This document shows, piece after piece, positions 32,751-44,347 of a stretch of DNA of 64,000 nt. This DNA comes from Streptomyces sp. MJM8645. GTDB taxonomy: Bacteria; Actinomycetota; Actinomycetes; Streptomycetales; Streptomycetaceae. The stretch lies in NCBI RefSeq assembly GCF_001625365.1, contig NZ_LJJF01000001.1, positions 3,294,501-3,358,500 of the forward strand, in the 5' to 3' direction. A model generated the notes under the pieces. It was not told the DNA's origin. It did no database searches and saw nothing but the letters and a program-made list of their open reading frames with translations. The position numbers and the translations under genes were made by a program. Each line of letters begins with the position of its first letter. Positions within the stretch are counted from its first letter, which is position 1.

Positions 32751-32778
32751 CACACCGCACCTGACGCACCGCACCGAG

Positions 32779-32814
32779 CCGTAGGGAGGCTCCCACCCGG
32801 GAGCCTCCCTACGG
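32779..32814 (+). terminator. Rho-independent terminator after LCP gene
   Basis: 16-bp perfect arms CCGTAGGGAGGCTCCC / GGGAGCCTCCCTACGG, 4-nt loop, followed by CTTTTC. Confidence 0.9.
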
Positions 32815-32873
32815 CTTTTCCCCGCGCCTTCCCCCGCGTCCGGGCCCAGGCCGCACATCCCTCGCGCAATTCT

Positions 32874-32902
32874 CCGTACTATGTATAGTGTACTGCGTAC
32901 GG
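32874..32902. promoter_or_regulatory. AT-rich palindromic promoter/operator of VOC gene
   Basis: CCGTAC (32874-32879) and GTACGG (32897-32902) flank an imperfect inner palindrome ACTAT-GT-ATAGT. A TATAGT -10-like hexamer lies within. Located 38-66 bp upstream of the VOC ATG. Looks like a dimeric repressor site (PadR/TetR-like) though no regulator is adjacent. Confidence 0.5.
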
Positions 32903-32939
32903 GATAACCGCGCGCTCGCGCCGACGAGAGGGCTCCGCC

Positions 32940-33320
32940 ATGCAGATCACCACCACCACCCTCGCCCTGACCGTCGAGGACGTCACCGCCTCCGCCGCCT
33001 TCCTCCAGCGGCACTTCGGCTACACCGAGGAGATGTCGGCCGACGGCTTCGTCTCGCTCCAGCACCCCGGCGGCGGGGTCAACGTCGTCTGCCTGCGACG
33101 CGGCCTGGAGGTGCTGCCCGAGGGCCAGCGCGACCGGACCGCGTCCGGCGTCATCCTGGCGTTCGTCGTCGAGGACCTCACCGGCGAGGAGCGGCGGCTG
33201 CGCGGCGAAGGGGTCGAGATCACCCTGCCGCTGCGCGAGGAGCCGTGGGGCGAGAAGCTGTTCCAGGTCACCGACCCGAACGGGGTCGTGATCGAACTGG
33301 TCGAGTGGGCCAAGCAGTAA
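32940..33320 (+). CDS. VOC (glyoxalase/bleomycin-resistance) family protein
   Basis: 126 residues with two beta-alpha-beta-beta-beta halves: ITTTTLALTVEDVTASAAFL, GYTEEMSADGFVSLQHPGGG; and SGVILAFVVEDLTGEERRL, EPWGEKLFQVTDPNGVVIEL. The final DPNG.xIEL motif is typical. Could be a metal-dependent detoxification enzyme or a drug-sequestering protein; substrate not deducible. Monocistronic, with its own palindromic promoter and a terminator. Confidence 0.85.
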   Translation: MQITTTTLALTVEDVTASAAFLQRHFGYTEEMSADGFVSLQHPGGGVNVVCLRRGLEVLPEGQRDRTASGVILAFVVEDLTGEERRLRGEGVEITLPLREEPWGEKLFQVTDPNGVVIELVEWAKQ

Positions 33321-33357
33321 CCACGCGCCCGAGCAGTGACCGCGCGCCCGAAGCGAC

Positions 33358-33390
33358 GGCGCCCCCTCGGCCGATGGCCGAGGGGGCGCC
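33358..33390. terminator. Bidirectional hairpin terminator (VOC/korB)
   Basis: 15-bp perfect arms GGCGCCCCCTCGGCC / GGCCGAGGGGGCGCC, loop GAT, between convergent genes. Confidence 0.88.
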
Positions 33391-33395
33391 GCGGT

Positions 33396-33435
33396 GACCG
33401 GACCAGGCCGGACCGGACCGGACCGGACCGGACCG
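33396..33435. repeat. GACCG pentanucleotide microsatellite
   Basis: Eight consecutive GACCG units, two of them degenerate, directly abutting the korB stop codon. Confidence 0.8.
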
Positions 33436-33436
33436 G

Positions 33437-34488
33437 TCAGTCCACCGTCCAGGTGTCGCCGCCCGCCAGCAGCGCGGCCAGGTCGCCCGGCCCGCGATCG
33501 GCCTGCGCGGCCGCCAACTGCCCCGCCATCAGCTCGTCGTAGACAGGCCGCCGCACATCGCGCAGGACACCGATCGGGGTGTGGTGCAGGGTGTCGGCGT
33601 CGGCGATCCGGGACAGCGCGAAGGCCGCCGTCGGGTTGGCCGCGTGCGCGTCGTGGACCAGCACCCGCGCCTCGTTGTCCGCCGTCACCGGGGCGGTGAA
33701 CAGCTCGCCGTCCGGGCCGCGGAACACGCCGCCGGCCAGGTCCGCGCCGAAGCGGATCGGCTGGCCGTGCTCCAGCCGGATCAGCGCCTCGTCCCGGGTG
33801 CCGGGCTGCTTCAAGGCCTCGAACGCGCCGTCGTTGAAGATGTTGCAGTTCTGGTAGATCTCCACCAGCGCGGTGCCCTCGTGCGCGGCCGCCGCCCGCA
33901 GCACCGACTGCAGGTGCTGGCGGTCCGAGTCGATCGTCCGGGCGACGAAGGACGCCTCGGCGCCGATCGCCAGCGAGAGCGGGTTGAACGGCGCGTCCAG
34001 CGAGCCCATCGGCGTCGACTTGGTGATCTTGCCCAGCTCGCTGGTCGGCGAGTACTGGCCCTTGGTCAGGCCGTAGATCCGGTTGTTGAACAGCAGGATC
34101 TTCAGATTGACGTTGCGCCGCAGCGCGTGGATCAGGTGGTTGCCGCCGATGGACAGCGCGTCGCCGTCCCCGGTCACCACCCACACGCTCAGGTCCTGCC
34201 GCGCGGACGCCAGCCCGGTCGCGATCGCCGGCGCGCGCCCGTGGATCGAGTGCACCCCGTAGGTGTTCATGTAGTACGGGAAGCGCGAGGAACAGCCGAT
34301 CCCGGAGACGAACACGGTGTTCTCGCGCTTGATGCCGAGCTCCGGCATGAAGCCCTGCACCGCCGCCAGGACGGCGTAGTCCCCGCAGCCGGGGCACCAG
34401 CGCACCTCCTGGTCGGTCTTGAAGTCCCGTGCGCTCTGCGGTTCTTCGGCCTTGGGCACCAGGCGCAGGGAGGGGAAGCCGTTCTCGC

Positions 34489-34492
<4 letters not shown>
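33437..34492 (-). CDS. korB: 2-oxoacid:ferredoxin oxidoreductase, beta subunit
   Basis: 351 residues. VRWCPGCGDYAVLAAVQ at about 30-46 begins the TPP-binding fold. VSGIGCSSRFPYYMNTYG follows. GDGDALSIGGNHLIHALRRN (about 103-122) is the TPP/Mg motif with NILLFNN-like ILLFNNRIYGLTKGQ. Cys residues bind the single [4Fe-4S] cluster. With KorA it interconverts 2-oxoglutarate (or a similar 2-oxoacid) and acyl-CoA with reduced ferredoxin. ATG 34492 overlaps the korA stop (ATGA). Confidence 0.93.
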
Positions 34493-36486
<1,994 letters not shown>

Positions 36487-36743
36487 TGCCGCGGACCTCC
36501 TCGAGGGCACACCACCGCGGGCGCGGCCCCGTGCCCCGTCCGCTTGGTGCACCTCCCGCATCCTATGCGCGGGCACTTGATCCCGGACGGAACTCCCACG
36601 TGCGGCGGGAAAACACCGGCCCGCGCCCGAACCGCACACGGGGTACAACGTCCGACCGCCGGAGATCATTCCGCGTCCGACGGCCGCTCCCCCGGCCCCC
36701 TGCCCCCGCTCTCCGCCCCCGAGCTGCCCGGCCGCCCGGCCGG

Positions 36744-37406
36744 CTACGAGTTGAGGTAGGTGAGCACCGCCAGCACCCGGCGGTGGTCCTCCGGGCTCTG
36801 CGCCAGGCCCAGCTTCAGGAAGATGTTGCTGACGTGCTTCTCCACCGCGCCGTCCGAGACCACCAGCTGCTTGGCCACCGCGCTGTTGGTGCGGCCCTCC
36901 GCCATCAGCCCGAGCACCTCCCGCTCGCGCGGGGTGAGGTTGGCCAGCACATCGCCCTTGCGGCTGCGGCTGAGGAGTTGCTGCACCACCTCCGGGTCCA
37001 GCGCGGTGCCGCCGTCGGCGACCCGGACCACCGCGTCCGCGAACTCGCGCACCTCCGCGACCCGGTCCTTCAGCAGGTAGCCGACGCCCCGGGTCGAACC
37101 CGCCAGCAGCTCGGAGGCGTACCGCTCCTCCACGAACTGCGACAGCACCAGCACGTTCAGCTCCGGGTAGCGGCCGCGCAGCTCGACGCAGGCACGCAGG
37201 CCCTCGTCGGTGTGGCTCGGCGGCATCCGCACGTCGGAGACCACGACGTCCGGCAGCTGCCCGGCCGCGGCCAGGTCGTGGATGGTCTTCACCAGCGCGG
37301 CACCGTCCCCGACACCCGCCACGACCTCCAGGCCCCGGTCGGTGAGCAGCCGGGTCAGACCCTCCCGCAGCAGTACGGAGTCCTCGGCTATGACGACACG
37401 GCGCAT
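36744..37406 (-). CDS. NarL/LuxR-family response regulator (orphan)
   Basis: 220 residues. Receiver 1-125: VVIAEDSVLLREGLTRLL, phospho-acceptor in DVVVSDVRMPP, LVLSQFVEERYASELLAGST and a YLLKDRV switch Lys. LuxR HTH 148-210: LTPREREVLGLMAEGRTNSAVAKQLVVSDGAVEKHVSNIF. ATG 37406 with GGGAAGG upstream. No histidine kinase is adjacent, so its partner is elsewhere. Lies between korA and polyprenyl synthase on the same strand. Confidence 0.9.
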   Translation of the reverse strand: MRRVVIAEDSVLLREGLTRLLTDRGLEVVAGVGDGAALVKTIHDLAAAGQLPDVVVSDVRMPPSHTDEGLRACVELRGRYPELNVLVLSQFVEERYASELLAGSTRGVGYLLKDRVAEVREFADAVVRVADGGTALDPEVVQQLLSRSRKGDVLANLTPREREVLGLMAEGRTNSAVAKQLVVSDGAVEKHVSNIFLKLGLAQSPEDHRRVLAVLTYLNS

Positions 37407-37521
37407 GGTGACCTTCCCGGCAGGGCTGAGCTGACAGAGGCCAGTCTCCCCCATCCGGGCAACCACCCGACCCACCGTCCGCGGATCCGCCGGCCGGGGG
37501 CCACCGCCCGCCGCGCCCCGG

Positions 37522-38532
37522 TCACATGGTCCGGATCGCCACCGCGTCGCAGAGCCCCTCCAGGGCCGCCTTCGCCGCGCAGTCCGGCAGCGGGGCGAGC
37601 AGCGCCCGGGCGTCCTCGGCCTGGCGCAGCGTCTCCCGGCGGGCGCGCTCCAGCGCGGGGTGGCGGCGCAGCAGCCGCAGCGCCTCGGCGTGCAGTTCGT
37701 CGTCGGCGAGGTCCAGGGTGAGCAGTTCGCGCAGCCGGGTGTCGGCCGGGTCGGCGGGGTCGGCCGGCATCTGCTCCAGCAGCAGGGTCGGCAGGGTCGG
37801 CACGCCCTCGCGCAGGTCGGTGCCGGGGGTCTTGCCGGACTCCTGGCCGTCGCTGGCGATGTCCAGCACGTCGTCGGCCAGCTGGAAGGCGATGCCGATC
37901 CGCTCGCCGAACTCGCTGAGGGTGTCCACCATCCACGACTCGGCGCCGGCCATCAGTGCTCCTATCCGGCAGGAGACCGCGATCAGCGAACCGGTCTTGC
38001 CGGCCAGCACGTCGAGGTAGTGCAGCAGCGGGTCGCCGTCCGGGCCGGGGCCCCGGGTCTCCAGGATCTGGCCGGTGACCAGCCGCTCGAAGGCGTCGGC
38101 CTGCATCCGCACCGCCTCGGGGCCGAGGTCGGCGAGCACCTGGGAGGCGCGGGAGAACAGGAAGTCGCCGGTGAGGATGGCCACCGAGTTGTCCCAGCGG
38201 GAGTTGGCGCTGGGGGCGCCGCGGCGCACCGGGGCCTCGTCCATGACGTCGTCGTGGTACAGGGTCGCCAGGTGGGTGAGCTCGACGACGACGGCGGCCG
38301 GCACCACCCCGGGTGCCCCCGGGTCGCCGAACTGCGCCGCCAGCAGCAGCAGCAGCGGGCGGAAGCGCTTGCCGCCGGCCTCGATGAGGTGACTGGCGGT
38401 GATGGTGATGAACGGGACGTCGCTCTTGACGGCCTCGGCGAGAGCCGTCTCCACCGCGTCCAGTCCGGCCTGAACGTCCCGGGTCAGGTCGCGGTCCTGC
38501 ACGCTGAGCCCGAAGGGTCCCACGACGGTCAC
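37522..38532 (-). CDS. Polyprenyl diphosphate synthase (menaquinone side chain)
   Basis: 336 residues. Trans-isoprenyl synthase with GGKRFRPLLLLLAAQ, first Asp-rich motif LYHDDVMDEAPVRRG (DDxxD), LTGDFLFSRA, and second Asp-rich motif FQLADDVLD. It extends FPP or GGPP with IPP. Position next to nuo and the menaquinone genes implies supply of the MK side chain (HepT-like). GTG 38532 has GAGGAG 8 nt upstream; GTG 38541 is too close to the SD. Confidence 0.9.
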   Translation of the reverse strand: MTVVGPFGLSVQDRDLTRDVQAGLDAVETALAEAVKSDVPFITITASHLIEAGGKRFRPLLLLLAAQFGDPGAPGVVPAAVVVELTHLATLYHDDVMDEAPVRRGAPSANSRWDNSVAILTGDFLFSRASQVLADLGPEAVRMQADAFERLVTGQILETRGPGPDGDPLLHYLDVLAGKTGSLIAVSCRIGALMAGAESWMVDTLSEFGERIGIAFQLADDVLDIASDGQESGKTPGTDLREGVPTLPTLLLEQMPADPADPADTRLRELLTLDLADDELHAEALRLLRRHPALERARRETLRQAEDARALLAPLPDCAAKAALEGLCDAVAIRTM

Positions 38533-38835
38533 GAAGACCACTCCTCTGTCCCTGGTCGATCTAGCGGCCTGGTCCCTGAGTGCCGCCGCTGGCCATACAG
38601 GCAGGGTATCCGGTCACGAGTGGATCACTGCACGGGCGTGCGGATCCTGTCATGATCGGGCCGGATGCCCTGGTCAGGGCGGCTGTGGGGGCAGTACTGC
38701 GGTGGGGGCGAATTCAGCTGGAAAACACGGGCCGGAGCCCCTGCGCCGGCAGGCCGGCGGCAAACGCGCGTCCGGACCGCGCGCCGAGGGCGCGGCCCGG
38801 ACGGGCCCGGGGCGGCCGCGCCGCCCCGGCGGCGG
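38533..38835. other. Spacer between nuoN and polyprenyl synthase
   Basis: 303 bp without a gene. The part next to 38533 must carry the polyprenyl synthase promoter. The part next to nuoN carries the hairpin at 38769-38803 and a GC-rich CGGGGCGGCCGCGCCGCCCCGG palindromic region just after it. Confidence 0.5.
38769..38803 (-). terminator. Probable terminator of the nuo operon
   Basis: Outer arms CGTCCGG / CCGGACG and inner arms CCGCGC / GCGCGG form an interrupted hairpin 33 bp after nuoN. Confidence 0.6.
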
Positions 38836-40473
38836 TCAGCGGACGAACAGCGCGGCCTTCGACGCCAGGTCCAGGAAGTACTGCGGCAGCAGGCCGAGAC
38901 CCAGCGTGACCAGCACCCCCACCCCGATCGCGGTCGCCGTGAAGGCACTCGGGATCGCCACCGTCGGACCGCCCGGCTTCGGGTCGGAGAAGAACATCAG
39001 CACGATGACCCGGATGTAGAAGAACGCGGCCACCGCCGAGCTCAGCACACCCACGATCACCAGCGGCGTCGCCCCGCCGGCCGCCGCCGCCTGGAACACC
39101 GCGAACTTCCCGGTGAACCCGGAGGTCAGCGGGATCCCGGCGAAGGCCAGCAGGAACAGCGCGAACACCGCCGCCACCAGCGGCGAGCGCCGGCCCAGCC
39201 CGGCCCAGCTGGACAGGTGGGTCGCCTCGCCCTTGGAGTCGCGTACCAGGGTGACCACGGCGAACGCGCCGAGCGTCACGAAGGAGTACGACAGCAGGTA
39301 GAACAGCACCGAGGACAGGCCCTGCTTGTTGGTGGCGATCACGCCCGTGAGGATGAACCCGGCGTGCGCGATCGAGGAGTACGCCAACAGCCGCTTGACG
39401 TCCTGCTGGGTGACCGCCAGCACCGCGCCCACCACCATGGTGAGGATCGCCACCCCCCACAGCACTGGCCGCCAGTCCAGCCGCAGGCCCGGGAAGGCGA
39501 CGTAGAACAGCCGCAGGAACGCCCCGAAGGCCGCGACCTTCGTCGCCGCCGCCATGAAACCGGTCACCGGGGTCGGCGCGCCCTGGTACACGTCCGGGGT
39601 CCAGGAGTGGAACGGCACCGCGCCGACCTTGAACAGCAGGCCGACCGCGAGCATCGCCAGGCCGATCAGCAGCAGCGCGTCACTCTGGGTGCTGCTCAGC
39701 TGCGCCGGGGTGGTCATCGCCTTGCCGGAGATCACGTCCGAGATGTCGCCGAGCTTCACGCTGCCCGCGTAGCCGTACAGCAGCGCGGTGCCGAACAGGA
39801 AGAACGCCGAGGCGAAAGCGCCCAGCAGGAAGTACTTGACGGCCGCCTCCTGGGAGAGCAGCCGGCGGCGCCGGGCCAGCGCGCAGAGCAGGTACAGCGG
39901 GAGGGAGAAGACCTCCAGCGCCACGAACATCGTCAGCAGGTCGTTGGCCGCGGGGAACAGCAGCATCCCGCCGACCGCGAACATGGTGAGCGGGAAGACC
40001 TCGCTGGTGGCGAAGCCGGCCCGGACCGCGGCCCGCTCCTGCTCGCCGCCGGGGGTGGCGGCGGCCTGGGCCGCGAAGGCGTCGGCGGGCAGGCCGCCCG
40101 CCTTGGGCTCCAGCTTCCGTTCGGCGTAGGTGAGCACCGCGACGACGGCGACCAGCAGGATCACGCCTTGCAGGAACAGCGCCGGGCCGTCCAGCGCGAC
40201 CGACTCCATGGCCAGCAGGTCGACCCGGGTGGAGCCGAAGCCCTGGGAGGCCAGCACCACCACGGCGACGAAGGAGCCGATCAGCCCGGCCAGGGCGAGC
40301 GACACCTGCGTCCAGTGCCGGTACCGGCGGGGCACGAAGGCCTCCACCAGGATGCCGGCCACGGCGGCGCCGAACACCACCAGCATCGGGGAGAGCTGGC
40401 CGTACTCCAGGTGCGGCGCCGGGATGCTGGCGGTGTTGCCGCCGGCGGCGGCGAGCATGCCGGTGGTGCTCAC
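38836..40473 (-). CDS. nuoN: NADH-quinone oxidoreductase subunit N
   Basis: 545 residues, about 14 TM segments, antiporter-like proton-pumping subunit of complex I. Recognisable MFVALEVFSLPLYLLCALAR, AVKYFLLGAFASAFFLFG, KVGAVPFHSWTPDVYQGAP and QQDVKRLLAYSSIAHAGFI, with the conserved Glu and Lys residues in TM5, TM7 and TM8. Start GTG 40473 overlaps the nuoM stop (GTGA). Last gene of the 14-gene operon. Confidence 0.96.
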   Translation of the reverse strand: MSTTGMLAAAGGNTASIPAPHLEYGQLSPMLVVFGAAVAGILVEAFVPRRYRHWTQVSLALAGLIGSFVAVVVLASQGFGSTRVDLLAMESVALDGPALFLQGVILLVAVVAVLTYAERKLEPKAGGLPADAFAAQAAATPGGEQERAAVRAGFATSEVFPLTMFAVGGMLLFPAANDLLTMFVALEVFSLPLYLLCALARRRRLLSQEAAVKYFLLGAFASAFFLFGTALLYGYAGSVKLGDISDVISGKAMTTPAQLSSTQSDALLLIGLAMLAVGLLFKVGAVPFHSWTPDVYQGAPTPVTGFMAAATKVAAFGAFLRLFYVAFPGLRLDWRPVLWGVAILTMVVGAVLAVTQQDVKRLLAYSSIAHAGFILTGVIATNKQGLSSVLFYLLSYSFVTLGAFAVVTLVRDSKGEATHLSSWAGLGRRSPLVAAVFALFLLAFAGIPLTSGFTGKFAVFQAAAAGGATPLVIVGVLSSAVAAFFYIRVIVLMFFSDPKPGGPTVAIPSAFTATAIGVGVLVTLGLGLLPQYFLDLASKAALFVR

Positions 40474-42104
40474 TTCTGCTCACCTCCTGAGGTGGCGGCG
40501 ACCGGGTGGGCCGGCGCCGGGTCGGTCTCGTGGACCTGCGAGAGCGTCGCGTTCACCGAGGGGTTGACCAGGTCGGTGAGCGGCTTGGGGTAGACGCCGA
40601 GCAGGATGGTCAGCGCCACCAGCGGGGCGACCACGGCCAGTTCGCGGACCTTGAGGTCGGGCATCCCGCCGACGCCGGCCTTCACCGGGCCGGTCATGGT
40701 GCGCTGGTACAGCAGCAGGGCGTACAGCGCGGCCAGCACGATGCCGAAGGTCGCCACGATGCCGATCGCCGGATAGCGGGTGAACGTGCCCACCAGCACC
40801 AGGAACTCACTGACGAACGGGGCCAGCCCGGGCAGCGACAGGGTCGCCAGACCGCCGACCAGGAAAGTCCCGGCGAGCACCGGCGCGACCTTCTGCACCC
40901 CGCCGTAGTCGGCGATCAGCCGCGAACCGCGACGGGAGATCAGGAAGCCCGCCACCAGCATCCACGCGGCGGTGGAGATGCCGTGGTTGACCATGTAGAG
41001 GGTGGCGCCGCTCTGGCCCTGGCTGGTCAGCGCGAAGATGCCCATGATGATGAAGCCGAAGTGCGAGATCGACGCGTAGGCGACCAGCCGCTTGATGTCC
41101 TTCTGGCCGACCGCCAGCAGCGCGCCGTAGATGATCCCGATCACCGACAGGACCAGGATCGCCGGGGCGAAGGTCTTCGAGGCGTGCGGGAACAGCCCGA
41201 GGCAGAAGCGCAGCATCGCGAAGGTGCCGACCTTGTCCACCACGGCGGTGATCAGCACGGCGGTACCGGCGGTGGCCTCGCCCATCGCGTTCGGCAGCCA
41301 GGTGTGCAGCGGCCACAGCGGGGCCTTCACCGCGAAGGCGAAGAAGAAGCCCAGGAACAGCGCCTTCTCGGCGGTGCCGGACAGCTGCAGCTTGCCGTCG
41401 GCGATCGCCGAGGTGAGGGTCTGGAGGTCGAAGGTGCCGAAGCCCTGGTCCTGCGCGATCACGTACAGGCCGATCACGGCGGCCAGCATCACCAGGCCGC
41501 CGAGCAGGTTGTAGAGCAGGAACTTCACGGCCGCGTACGAGCGCTGGCGCGCCGCGTCGGGGCCGCCGGCCCGGTCACCGAAGCCGCCGATCAGGAAGTA
41601 CATCGGGATCAGCATGGCTTCGAAGAACACGTAGAAGAGGAAGACGTCGGTGGCGTAGAAGGAGACGACCACCATCGCCTCCACCGCCAGGATCAGGGCG
41701 AAGAAGCCCTGGGTGCGGCGCCTGCCCTCAAAAGTGTCGGGGGCGAAGGTGCCGTCGGGGCCGGCCGGCCCCGGGTCGGCGTCGTGCCAGGAGGCCAGCA
41801 TCACCACCGGCACCAGGACGGCGGTGAGCAGGGCGAGGACGGCGCCGATGCCGTCCACGCCGAGCGAGAAGGTGATGCCGAAGGAGCGGATCCAGCTGTA
41901 CGACTCGGTCAGCTGGTAGCGGTCGCCGTGCGGGTCGAAGCGGGTCGCCACCACGGCCGCCAGCACCAGGGTGACGACCGAGACGCCCAGGGCGACGGCC
42001 TTGGTGGTCGAGCGGCGGCGCTCGGTCGACCCGGCGGGCAGCGCGGCGGTCAGCACCGCGCCGGCCGCCGGGACGGCACAGGTGGCGGTCAACAACGCGC
42101 TCAT
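40470..42104 (-). CDS. nuoM: NADH-quinone oxidoreductase subunit M
   Basis: 544 residues, antiporter-like proton-translocating subunit with about 14 TM segments. FYATDVFLFYVFFEAMLIPMY contains the conserved Glu of TM5. Other segments are APLWPLHTWLPNAMGEAT, GQKDIKRLVAYASISHFGFI and LAPFVSEFLVLVG. ATG 42104 used (GGGGGGTG upstream). 34 bp after nuoL. Confidence 0.96.
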   Translation of the reverse strand: MSALLTATCAVPAAGAVLTAALPAGSTERRRSTTKAVALGVSVVTLVLAAVVATRFDPHGDRYQLTESYSWIRSFGITFSLGVDGIGAVLALLTAVLVPVVMLASWHDADPGPAGPDGTFAPDTFEGRRRTQGFFALILAVEAMVVVSFYATDVFLFYVFFEAMLIPMYFLIGGFGDRAGGPDAARQRSYAAVKFLLYNLLGGLVMLAAVIGLYVIAQDQGFGTFDLQTLTSAIADGKLQLSGTAEKALFLGFFFAFAVKAPLWPLHTWLPNAMGEATAGTAVLITAVVDKVGTFAMLRFCLGLFPHASKTFAPAILVLSVIGIIYGALLAVGQKDIKRLVAYASISHFGFIIMGIFALTSQGQSGATLYMVNHGISTAAWMLVAGFLISRRGSRLIADYGGVQKVAPVLAGTFLVGGLATLSLPGLAPFVSEFLVLVGTFTRYPAIGIVATFGIVLAALYALLLYQRTMTGPVKAGVGGMPDLKVRELAVVAPLVALTILLGVYPKPLTDLVNPSVNATLSQVHETDPAPAHPVAATSGGEQK

Positions 42105-42138
42105 GGCCGCACCCCCCACGTGGAATCTGCGCGAGTCA

Positions 42139-44034
42139 TCAGACGGACCTCATCAGGAGAGTCGTGGCGACCAGCACCAGCGTGCCGCCGAACATGGAGA
42201 GCGCGTACGAGCGGACGAAGCCGTTCTGGATCCGCCGCAGCCGACTGGACACCCCGCCGATGGTGGCGGCCAGGCCGTTGACGAAGCCGTCCAGGCCGCG
42301 GCTGTCGAAGTAGACCAGCGTCGCGGTGAGCGCCGAGCCCGGGCGGACCAGGACGGCGTGGTTGAAGTCGTCCTGGAGCAGGTCGCGGCGGGCGGCCCGG
42401 GTGAGCGGGGAGCCGACCGGCGCCACCACGGGGACGGCGGAGCGCCCGTACATCAGGTACGAGACGAGGACGCCGGCCAGCATGCAGGCCGTGGTGAGCA
42501 CGGTGACCACCAGCGGGGCGAGCGGCGAGTTGCCCTCGGAGTGTCCGGTGACGGGCTCCAGCCAGGTCAGGAACGAGTCGTTGAAGGCGAACAGCCCGCC
42601 CGCGAAGACCGAGCCGAAGGACAGCAGGACCATCGGGATGGTCATGGTCTTCGGCGACTCGTGCGGGTGCGGGGCATTGCCCTCGGCGTCCGGCTGCCAG
42701 CGCTTCTCTCCGAAGAAGGTCAGCAGCATCACCCGGGTCATGTAGAACGCGGTGACGGCGGCGCCGGTCAGCGCGCACAGGCCGAGGATCCAGCCCTCGG
42801 TGCCGCCCTTGGCGAAGGCCGCCTCGATGATCTTGTCCTTGGAGAAGAAGCCGGACAGACCGGGGAAGCCGATGATCGCCAGGTAGCCGAGGCCGAAGGT
42901 GACGAAGGTGACCGGCATGAACTTGCGCAGGCCGCCGTAGTGACGCATGTTCACCTCGTCGTTCATGCCGTGCATGACCGACCCGGCGCCGAGGAACAGC
43001 CCGGCCTTGAAGAAGCCGTGCGTCACCAGGTGCATGATCGCGAAGGCGTAGCCGATCGGGCCGAGCCCGGCCGCCAGCACCATGTAGCCGATCTGCGACA
43101 TCGTCGACCCGGCCAGCGCCTTCTTGATGTCGTCCTTCGCGCAACCGACGATCGCACCGAACAGCAGCGTGACCGCGCCGACCACCACCACGGCGGTCTG
43201 CGCGGCCGGCGCCAGGTCGAAGATCGCCGACGAGCGGGTGATCAGGTAGACGCCGGCGGTCACCATGGTGGCCGCGTGGATCAGCGCCGACACTGGGGTC
43301 GGGCCCTCCATCGCGTCGCCCAGCCAGGACTGCAGCGGCACCTGCGCCGACTTGCCGCAGGCCGCCAGCAGCAGCATCAGGCCGATCGCCGTCAGCTTGC
43401 CCTCGCTCGCCTGCGCCGCCCCGCCGAAGACCGGTTGGAAGGCGAAGGAGCCGAACTCGGTGAACATCAGCATGATCGCGATCGACAGGCCCAGGTCACC
43501 GACCCGGTTGACGATGAACGCCTTCTTCGCCGCCGTCGCCGCGCTCGGCTTGTGCTGCCAGAAACCGATCAGTAGGTACGAGGCGAGGCCCACGCCCTCC
43601 CAACCGAAGTACAGCAGCAGGTAGTTGTCGGCGACCACCAGCAGCAGCATGGCGGCCAGGAACAGGTTCAGGTACGCGAAGAAGCGGCGCCGACGCTCAT
43701 CGTGCGCCATGTAGCCCACCGAGTACAGGTGGATCAGCGTGCCGACGCCGGTGATCAGCAGGACGAAGGTCATCGACAACTGGTCGAGCCGGAACGACAT
43801 GTCGGCCTGGAACCCGTTCACCGGGATCCAGCTGAACAGGTGTTGGGTGACGGCCCGGTGCTCGGCCTCGCGGCCCAGCATGTCCCAGAACAGCGCCAGG
43901 CCGAAGCCGAACGAGAGCGCCGCGAGGGCGGTGGCCAGCCAGTGGCCGAAGCGGTCCAGCGCGCGGCCGCCGAGCAGGAGCAGGGCGGCGCCGGCCAGCG
44001 GGGCCGCCACCAGCAGCGGAATGAGAGAGTTCAC
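42139..44034 (-). CDS. nuoL: NADH-quinone oxidoreductase subunit L
   Basis: 631 residues. Largest antiporter-like subunit: about 16 TM segments with [21 protein letters not shown] (conserved Glu), [40 protein letters not shown], and the C-terminal lateral helix region. It also shows [14 protein letters not shown]. Begins 13 bp after the nuoK stop. Confidence 0.96.
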   Translation of the reverse strand: MNSLIPLLVAAPLAGAALLLLGGRALDRFGHWLATALAALSFGFGLALFWDMLGREAEHRAVTQHLFSWIPVNGFQADMSFRLDQLSMTFVLLITGVGTLIHLYSVGYMAHDERRRRFFAYLNLFLAAMLLLVVADNYLLLYFGWEGVGLASYLLIGFWQHKPSAATAAKKAFIVNRVGDLGLSIAIMLMFTEFGSFAFQPVFGGAAQASEGKLTAIGLMLLLAACGKSAQVPLQSWLGDAMEGPTPVSALIHAATMVTAGVYLITRSSAIFDLAPAAQTAVVVVGAVTLLFGAIVGCAKDDIKKALAGSTMSQIGYMVLAAGLGPIGYAFAIMHLVTHGFFKAGLFLGAGSVMHGMNDEVNMRHYGGLRKFMPVTFVTFGLGYLAIIGFPGLSGFFSKDKIIEAAFAKGGTEGWILGLCALTGAAVTAFYMTRVMLLTFFGEKRWQPDAEGNAPHPHESPKTMTIPMVLLSFGSVFAGGLFAFNDSFLTWLEPVTGHSEGNSPLAPLVVTVLTTACMLAGVLVSYLMYGRSAVPVVAPVGSPLTRAARRDLLQDDFNHAVLVRPGSALTATLVYFDSRGLDGFVNGLAATIGGVSSRLRRIQNGFVRSYALSMFGGTLVLVATTLLMRSV

Positions 44035-44047
44035 CGAGGCCCTCCGC

Positions 44048-44347
44048 CTACAGCTTCATCAGATTGCTGTCGTCGACCGAAGCGGAGTGCCTGGTCCGGA
44101 AGATGGAGACGATGATGGCGAGGCCGACCACGACCTCGGCCGCCGCGACCACCATCGTGAAGAACGCGATGATCTGGCCGTCCAGGGTGCCGTGCAGCCG
44201 GGAGAAGGTCACCAGGGCGAGGTTCGAGGCGTTCAGCATCAGCTCCACACACATGAACAGCACGATCGCGTTGCGCCGGATCAGCACTCCGGCCGCGCCG
44301 ATGGTGAACAACAGGGCCGCGAGGTACAGGTAGTTGACCGGGTTCAC
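44048..44347 (-). CDS. nuoK: NADH-quinone oxidoreductase subunit K
   Basis: 99 residues, three TM helices ([38 protein letters not shown] with the essential Glu, [20 protein letters not shown]). GTG 44347 overlaps the nuoJ stop (GTGA). Standard length for the family. Confidence 0.95.
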   Translation of the reverse strand: MNPVNYLYLAALLFTIGAAGVLIRRNAIVLFMCVELMLNASNLALVTFSRLHGTLDGQIIAFFTMVVAAAEVVVGLAIIVSIFRTRHSASVDDSNLMKL